The notes below the pieces were generated by a model. That model did not search any database. It was not told the origin of the DNA and saw only the letters and a program-made list of their open reading frames with translations. The translations under genes and the position numbers were made by a program. 9,266 nt of DNA from CAZMVU01 sp964569295 (GTDB lineage: Bacteria; Hydrogenedentota; Hydrogenedentia; Hydrogenedentales; JAGMZX01), in assembly GCA_964569295.1 (NCBI GenBank), contig CAZMVU010000197.1, positions 1 through 9,266 of the forward strand, read 5' to 3'. Position 1 is the stretch's first letter. Each line of letters starts with the position of its first letter. Shown one piece after another: positions 5,410 through 9,266 of the stretch.

Positions 5410-5668
5410 TGTGCGTCTCCTTACCCTCTGGCCGCTGCACGCAAACTCTCCGCTACTTCCCTTGAACATGCGGGCCTTGAAGAGCATTCTGCCGGAAACA
5501 TGCAGCCGTTGTCTTGCGGCATGCCGCCATAGCACCGGCATAATGACGCAACCCGGGCAAAGGCGCTATAGTACGCGGCAGGCTATCCGCCCACATCGTC
5601 GGCGTGTACGCACGTGCGCGCAGGACGCCACATATACAGCCCATACCATACTACAATGGAAAGCCGCC
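5410..5668. promoter_or_regulatory. Divergent intergenic region with palindrome and promoter-like motif
   Basis: This 259-bp gap separates the lipoprotein start (minus) from the GH2-like gene start (plus). It contains a 15-bp-spaced direct repeat CCTTGAA (5460-5466 and 5475-5481), a perfect 12-bp palindrome GCGGCATGCCGC (5516-5527) and a candidate plus-strand promoter. The candidate has -35-like ATGACG (5543-5548), an 18-bp spacer and -10-like TATAGT (5567-5572), which would give a leader of about 90 nt. The regulator that might bind the palindrome is unknown. Promoter and operator roles are inference. Confidence 0.35.
5658..5663 (+). promoter_or_regulatory. Ribosome-binding site of the GH2-like gene
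   Basis: GGAAAG lies 5 nt before the ATG at 5669. Together with the signal peptide that begins exactly there, it decides the start, although the reading frame stays open for 270 codons further upstream. Confidence 0.55.
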
Positions 5669-8600
5669 ATGCGTGTTTCATGCTTTCTTGCTTTTGCCCT
5701 GCTCACTCCGGTCATCGCTGCCGCCGATGCCGCTGATGCCGCCGCTGCCGCGCCCGGCTTCGAAACGCGCGCGGATCTCGCGGCCTGGGACGTGATCGAC
5801 TTCCAGGGCGATGGCGCCGCCGCTCCCGTAACGGATCCGTCCACGCCGCCGCCCTATGGCCCCACCGTCCTGCATGTCCAGGGCGGCCATATGCTGCTGC
5901 TCGCGAAGGGTGTACGCCGGCAAGCGGGCACTATAACCGTGCTCTACCGCGAGTTGGCGCCCCAAGACCGGGATGCCGATGGCGTGCTCGCCTTTGGCGG
6001 GGCATACCCGGACGACGTGCGCGAAATTCACAACACGAAAGACGTACGCCCGTACACCTGGTTCGAGATGGACAACGACTCGGGCATCCACTTCCGCGCA
6101 AAACGCGGCGGCGGAGAGGAAACCGTAGACGCGCAGAAACCCGGCGAGGGGCTCGTGACCGATAGCTGGAACAAAACCAACTGGATTTGGCAAAAGGTGC
6201 GCATCGGCGGCGGGCATGTGCGCGCGAAATACTGGCCGGCCCACAAACCGGAGCCGGCCGCCTGGAACATCGAAGCGCCTTGGGATCGCCAGGCGCCGAG
6301 GCGTGTGGGTGTGCGCGTGGGATCGGGCGACATCCACCTGGCCTATTTCGCGGCGGACGACCAGGATATCCCCATCGCGCCACCGGCCGCCTGGCTCCAC
6401 GCCGCTTGCGAACAGGTACCCGGCCCCGCCAATCTCGAGCTCACGCTCTACGTAAACGACCCGCCGGACAAAGCCGTGCCCCTGCGCATAAGGGTGTACC
6501 GGGGTAAGGAGTTGCTCCAGGAATTCGAGAAGGAGCACACGTTCATCGGCACACCTGCCACACTCGACGTAGTCCGCTGGGTAGAACGCGCCATGGACAA
6601 ACCGTTCCTCCCGGCGGATGCCGCGGCCGGCGACTACACGGTGACCGCCGTAGCCGCATCCGGCGCCATTGATGCGCGCGCACCGTTTACCCTGCTCTCG
6701 ACCGAAGCCCTCGAAGCCCATCTCGACGCCGCGGAGCAAGCCGCTCAGCAGGTTGCATCCAGCAATCGGGAAAACGCGGGCATGGCCCAATCGGTCGTGG
6801 ACCTGGTGGCCCATGCACACGAAATGCTCGCCAAAGGCGATGTGCATGCTGCGGAGCAGGCGCGCGACTATGCGTTGCAACCCTTGCGCGCGCTTACGGC
6901 GCGGGGAGCCGCCGTATGGCCGGAAGCACTCGCCGGCCAGCGTGAACCGGCAGCCGTTCCACCCGCCGCGGATTCCGGCAAGCGCGTGTTCTACCGGCCC
7001 GGCCTGGCGCTGCGTGTGTCCGGCATCGATCTGCACGGGGCGGGGACGTTTGTCGCCGGGCAGAGCTACCGCATATCCGTAGCGCTCGAGAACCTCGGCG
7101 GCATCGGTGTGCCGCTCGAGGCCGAACTTATGCTGCGCAGTCCTCTTGGTACACGCACCATAGCGCGGGACACGGTCACGATCGGTTCCGGCGCTGCGGG
7201 CAGCGTCACCATCGACTTCACCCTCGAACTGCCGCGCCCCGAAGACGCGAAACTCGAGCCGCAACCAAACATACTCACCGAGCCGCACCACCTCCTGCTC
7301 CAGGTGCGCAATGCCGAAAACAGCGCGTATGTGTTGCTCGACATGCCCCCCGGCCCGCAGCAGGACCGGCCGGGCCAGCACTTCCTTCTCGACGATATCT
7401 ACGTCACCACCCACTGGCCCGCCATAGGCGCTGTGTCGCCTGCGCAAGGGCGCATCGGCGAGGCAATCACCATCGAAACCCGCCTGCGCTCGAAAGGGCG
7501 CCCCATGAAAGCGGCTGTCCTGCTCGAACTGCGCACCGCCGGCGGCACGCTCATTCACCGCGAAGTGAAGACGGCCGCGATTTCGCCGCAGCAGGCCGCG
7601 CCGGTGACTTTCAACTGGACACCCGATACGGCGGGCAACCTGCAACGCGCGATCGAGGTGCGCGAAGGCCCGCGCCTGCTCACACGCACCGCAGACACGC
7701 TCGCCATCGCTCCGCCGGCGCCGGTCACCGTGACCCATGCGAACCGTTGCGAACCCGCCGGAGACAATGCCTATACCACACCCGTTGCGGTTACAAGTAC
7801 GGATGCCGCCCCGCACTCCGTGCGCATCTACGACGACACCGGCGAACTCGCCGGCACACGCGACCGCGCCGGTACCGTCGCCTGCCGCCCACATTACGGC
7901 TACTACGACGTGGTGGCCGACTTCGGCGGTTGGCGTTATACCGAGCGCATCGTGGCGCAAGTGAGCCGGGTGCGCGGCGGTGTACTCACGCTCAACGGCG
8001 AGCCGTTCATCATCAAAGGGCTCAATGTTCACAGCCTCGACGCCAGGAGTCCGGCGCGCACCCGCCTCATGATGCAGATTTTCAAAGCGCGCGGCTTCAA
8101 CATGCTGCGCGGCGACTTCCCGCCATCGTGGCAAATCGACATGGCCCTCGAGGAAAACCTCGCCTACACCGTGCTCGCGCCGTTCTCCGTCTGCGCGACC
8201 GATGACGTTTTCGCACGCCAGGACGGCCCGCCCCTGGCCACCGCACAGCGGATCACCGCGCTGTTCATCGATCGCTACGTAGACCAGGCGGGCGCGCTCT
8301 TCTGGAATTCGAGCAACGAAGTCATCGGCGACACGACGCCTTTCCTGCGCGCCCTGTACCCGCTCTACAAGGCCATGGATCCCGCCCAGCGCCCCGTACA
8401 CTACGCCAACCTCTACGGACAGGACCGCTGGCAAGGCCAGGATTTCATGAGCGTGAACTACTACTTCAGCGCCCAGGAGGATTCCCGCCAGCGCCACCCG
8501 AACATTGCGCGCAGCCTCGATATCGCGCAGGAACACGGCGTACCGCTCACCTATTGCGAATTCAACTCATGGCATGGCGCGGTAATCCCTTCCGGCGTCG

Positions 8601-9040
8601 ATGCGCTTTACGGCATGTTCCAGTGGGGACTCGCGAAAGGCATGCAGGGCGGTTTCTACTACTTCCGCTTTAACTCGAAGCGCCACCCCGGCATCATCGA
8701 CAATGACTACAACACCCACAAGCTCATCGACGACGCCCTGCGCGATGTCTTCGCGGACGCCGAGGTGACCGTCGAAGCTGTGCAACCCGGCGGACTCCGC
8801 CTCGCCGTGCGCAACAAGCGTTCGTTCACCCTGCGTGATGCCGCGTTAACGGCCGCGATAGGCGATGGCCGTACGTACAACGTCGCACTCGACGATGTCG
8901 GGCCGCATGCGGATGCCGTGGCCGAGGTGGTACTGGAGGGCGGCGCACCCGCGACGGGCATGCTCGTCGAAGGCGCCCTTACCTTCACCACGCACTACGC
9001 CTTCCACGAGACTGTGCCCTTCACGTTCGCGGTGCGTTGA
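5669..9040 (+). CDS. Secreted multidomain protein with GH2-like TIM-barrel glycoside hydrolase domain
   Basis: The 1123-aa protein starts with a signal peptide (MRVSCFLAFALLTPVIAAADA). Residues about 30-240 look like a concanavalin A/LamG-type beta-sandwich (PYTWFEMDNDSGIHFRAK, NWIWQKVRIGGGHVRAKYW). An Ig-like domain (about 250-345) is followed by a short helical segment (about 347-430, Ala/Glu-rich, HLDAAEQAAQQVASS). Two or three more beta domains follow, CARDB- or Ig-like (about 440-760). The catalytic-looking domain starts at about 768 with LTLNGEPFIIKGLNVHS, the typical entry to a GH2 TIM-barrel, and contains GFNMLRGDFPP. The presumed acid/base is Glu884 in FWNSSNEV, with the clan GH-A Asn-Glu pair. 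The presumed nucleophile is Glu964 in LTYCEFNSWHG. A beta tail (about 1045-1123) ends the protein. GH2 enzymes cleave beta-galactosides, glucuronides or mannosides, but the canonical GH2 N-terminal sugar-binding domain is not evident and the substrate cannot be read from sequence. Likely periplasmic or extracellular glycan degradation. The divergent lipoprotein may be functionally linked. Domain boundaries are estimates. Confidence 0.85.
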   Translation: MRVSCFLAFALLTPVIAAADAADAAAAAPGFETRADLAAWDVIDFQGDGAAAPVTDPSTPPPYGPTVLHVQGGHMLLLAKGVRRQAGTITVLYRELAPQDRDADGVLAFGGAYPDDVREIHNTKDVRPYTWFEMDNDSGIHFRAKRGGGEETVDAQKPGEGLVTDSWNKTNWIWQKVRIGGGHVRAKYWPAHKPEPAAWNIEAPWDRQAPRRVGVRVGSGDIHLAYFAADDQDIPIAPPAAWLHAACEQVPGPANLELTLYVNDPPDKAVPLRIRVYRGKELLQEFEKEHTFIGTPATLDVVRWVERAMDKPFLPADAAAGDYTVTAVAASGAIDARAPFTLLSTEALEAHLDAAEQAAQQVASSNRENAGMAQSVVDLVAHAHEMLAKGDVHAAEQARDYALQPLRALTARGAAVWPEALAGQREPAAVPPAADSGKRVFYRPGLALRVSGIDLHGAGTFVAGQSYRISVALENLGGIGVPLEAELMLRSPLGTRTIARDTVTIGSGAAGSVTIDFTLELPRPEDAKLEPQPNILTEPHHLLLQVRNAENSAYVLLDMPPGPQQDRPGQHFLLDDIYVTTHWPAIGAVSPAQGRIGEAITIETRLRSKGRPMKAAVLLELRTAGGTLIHREVKTAAISPQQAAPVTFNWTPDTAGNLQRAIEVREGPRLLTRTADTLAIAPPAPVTVTHANRCEPAGDNAYTTPVAVTSTDAAPHSVRIYDDTGELAGTRDRAGTVACRPHYGYYDVVADFGGWRYTERIVAQVSRVRGGVLTLNGEPFIIKGLNVHSLDARSPARTRLMMQIFKARGFNMLRGDFPPSWQIDMALEENLAYTVLAPFSVCATDDVFARQDGPPLATAQRITALFIDRYVDQAGALFWNSSNEVIGDTTPFLRALYPLYKAMDPAQRPVHYANLYGQDRWQGQDFMSVNYYFSAQEDSRQRHPNIARSLDIAQEHGVPLTYCEFNSWHGAVIPSGVDALYGMFQWGLAKGMQGGFYYFRFNSKRHPGIIDNDYNTHKLIDDALRDVFADAEVTVEAVQPGGLRLAVRNKRSFTLRDAALTAAIGDGRTYNVALDDVGPHADAVAEVVLEGGAPATGMLVEGALTFTTHYAFHETVPFTFAVR

Positions 9041-9055
9041 CAGGCAGCGTGAAGT

Positions 9056-9266
9056 GCGTCCCCGCGAGCCGAAACTGGACATAAAACCCCAAGACAACGG
9101 CCCGGGAGGGCGAGCGTCCCCGCGAGCCGAAACTGGACATAAAACCCAAAGATAACGGCCCGGGAGGGCGAGCGTCCCCGCGAGCCGAAACTGGACATAA
9201 AACCCAAAGATAACGGCCCGGGAGGGCGAGCGTCCCCGCGAGCCGAAACTGGACATAAAACCCCAA
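9056..9266. repeat. 58-bp tandem repeat array (at least 3.6 copies, runs off the window)
   Basis: Copies start at 9056, 9114, 9172 and 9230; the last is cut at 37 bp by the window end. Each unit begins GCGTCCCCGCGAGCCGAAAC, continues TGGACATAAAACCC and ends in AACGGCCCGGGAGGGCGA. Copies are essentially identical. Copy 1 differs from copies 2 and 3 at two sites (C versus A after AAAACCC, and C versus T in AAGAYAAC), and copy 4 shares the C at the first site. No unique spacers occur, so it is not a CRISPR array. Across unit junctions, CGGC and GCCG bracket GGGA and TCCC, a potential imperfect hairpin. The array starts 15 nt after the GH2-like stop codon. Confidence 0.95.

Noticed and set aside
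4859..5668. 270-codon upstream extension of the GH2-like gene
   Set aside because: It overlaps the lipoprotein gene antisense, has no domain, and the signal peptide plus GGAAAG site place the real start at 5669.
5656..5736. 26-codon leader peptide overlapping the start of the GH2-like gene
   Set aside because: Its ATG overlaps the ribosome-binding site by one base, and its translation shows no attenuator-like codon run or accompanying hairpin pair.
5678..8536. 952-codon minus-strand open frame opposite the GH2-like gene
   Set aside because: Antisense shadow in GC-rich DNA. The plus strand encodes a signal peptide and catalytic motifs, and the minus translation shows no domain.
9056..9266. 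CRISPR array
   Set aside because: The period is constant with no unique spacers between repeats, and no cas genes are present.
8846..9266. Minus-strand open frames running through the 58-bp repeats
   Set aside because: They are repeat translations shifted between frames because 58 is not divisible by three, with no start signal or domain.

Overview
This is a GC-rich bacterial window, probably from a Candidatus Hydrogenedentota member or a related PVC/planctomycete-like lineage. The main clue is the C-terminus of the 1007-3568 protein: a long (Gly-Glu)n linker followed by a cysteine-rich, duplicated dockerin-like module with the motif 'IDLTELLRxIQFFNAGG'. From memory, that architecture is typical of secreted Hydrogenedentes proteins. 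The phylum call is inference, because there is no rRNA or housekeeping marker in the window.

Layout, left to right. (1) 88-759, minus: a DtxR/MntR-family metal-responsive repressor with HTH, dimerisation/metal and FeoA-like domains. (2) 760-1006: a divergent intergenic promoter region. (3) 1007-3568, plus: a secreted glycine-rich protein with a probable beta-helix body, a (GE)23 linker and an EF-hand/dockerin-like tail. (4) 3569-3995: a 427-bp gene-free region between convergent genes. It holds two hairpins flanked by TATAGTA direct repeats and a diverged, split copy of the repeat found at the window's right end. (5) 3996-4841, minus: a LOG/TIGR00730-family nucleotide phosphoribohydrolase-like protein. 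(6) 4945-5409, minus: a small lipoprotein of unknown function, upstream of and co-directional with the LOG gene. (7) 5410-5668: a second divergent intergenic region with a 12-bp perfect palindrome and a promoter-like TATAGT. (8) 5669-9040, plus: a 1123-residue secreted multidomain protein ending in a GH2-like (clan GH-A) TIM-barrel with both expected catalytic glutamates. (9) 9056-9266: a 58-bp tandem repeat that runs off the window.

How the genes work together: the two large plus-strand genes are secreted and look like extracellular polysaccharide or surface-adhesion functions. The lipoprotein adds another envelope component. The repressor and the LOG protein are cytoplasmic. No operon clearly links them, apart from a possible lipoprotein-LOG transcript with a 103-bp gap.

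I see no defence system, CRISPR array, transposase, tRNA or rRNA. The most unusual items are the domain architecture of the 853-aa glycine-rich protein, the recurrent TATAGTA heptamer in noncoding DNA, and the repeat family shared by the 3.9-kb intergenic region and the right-end array.
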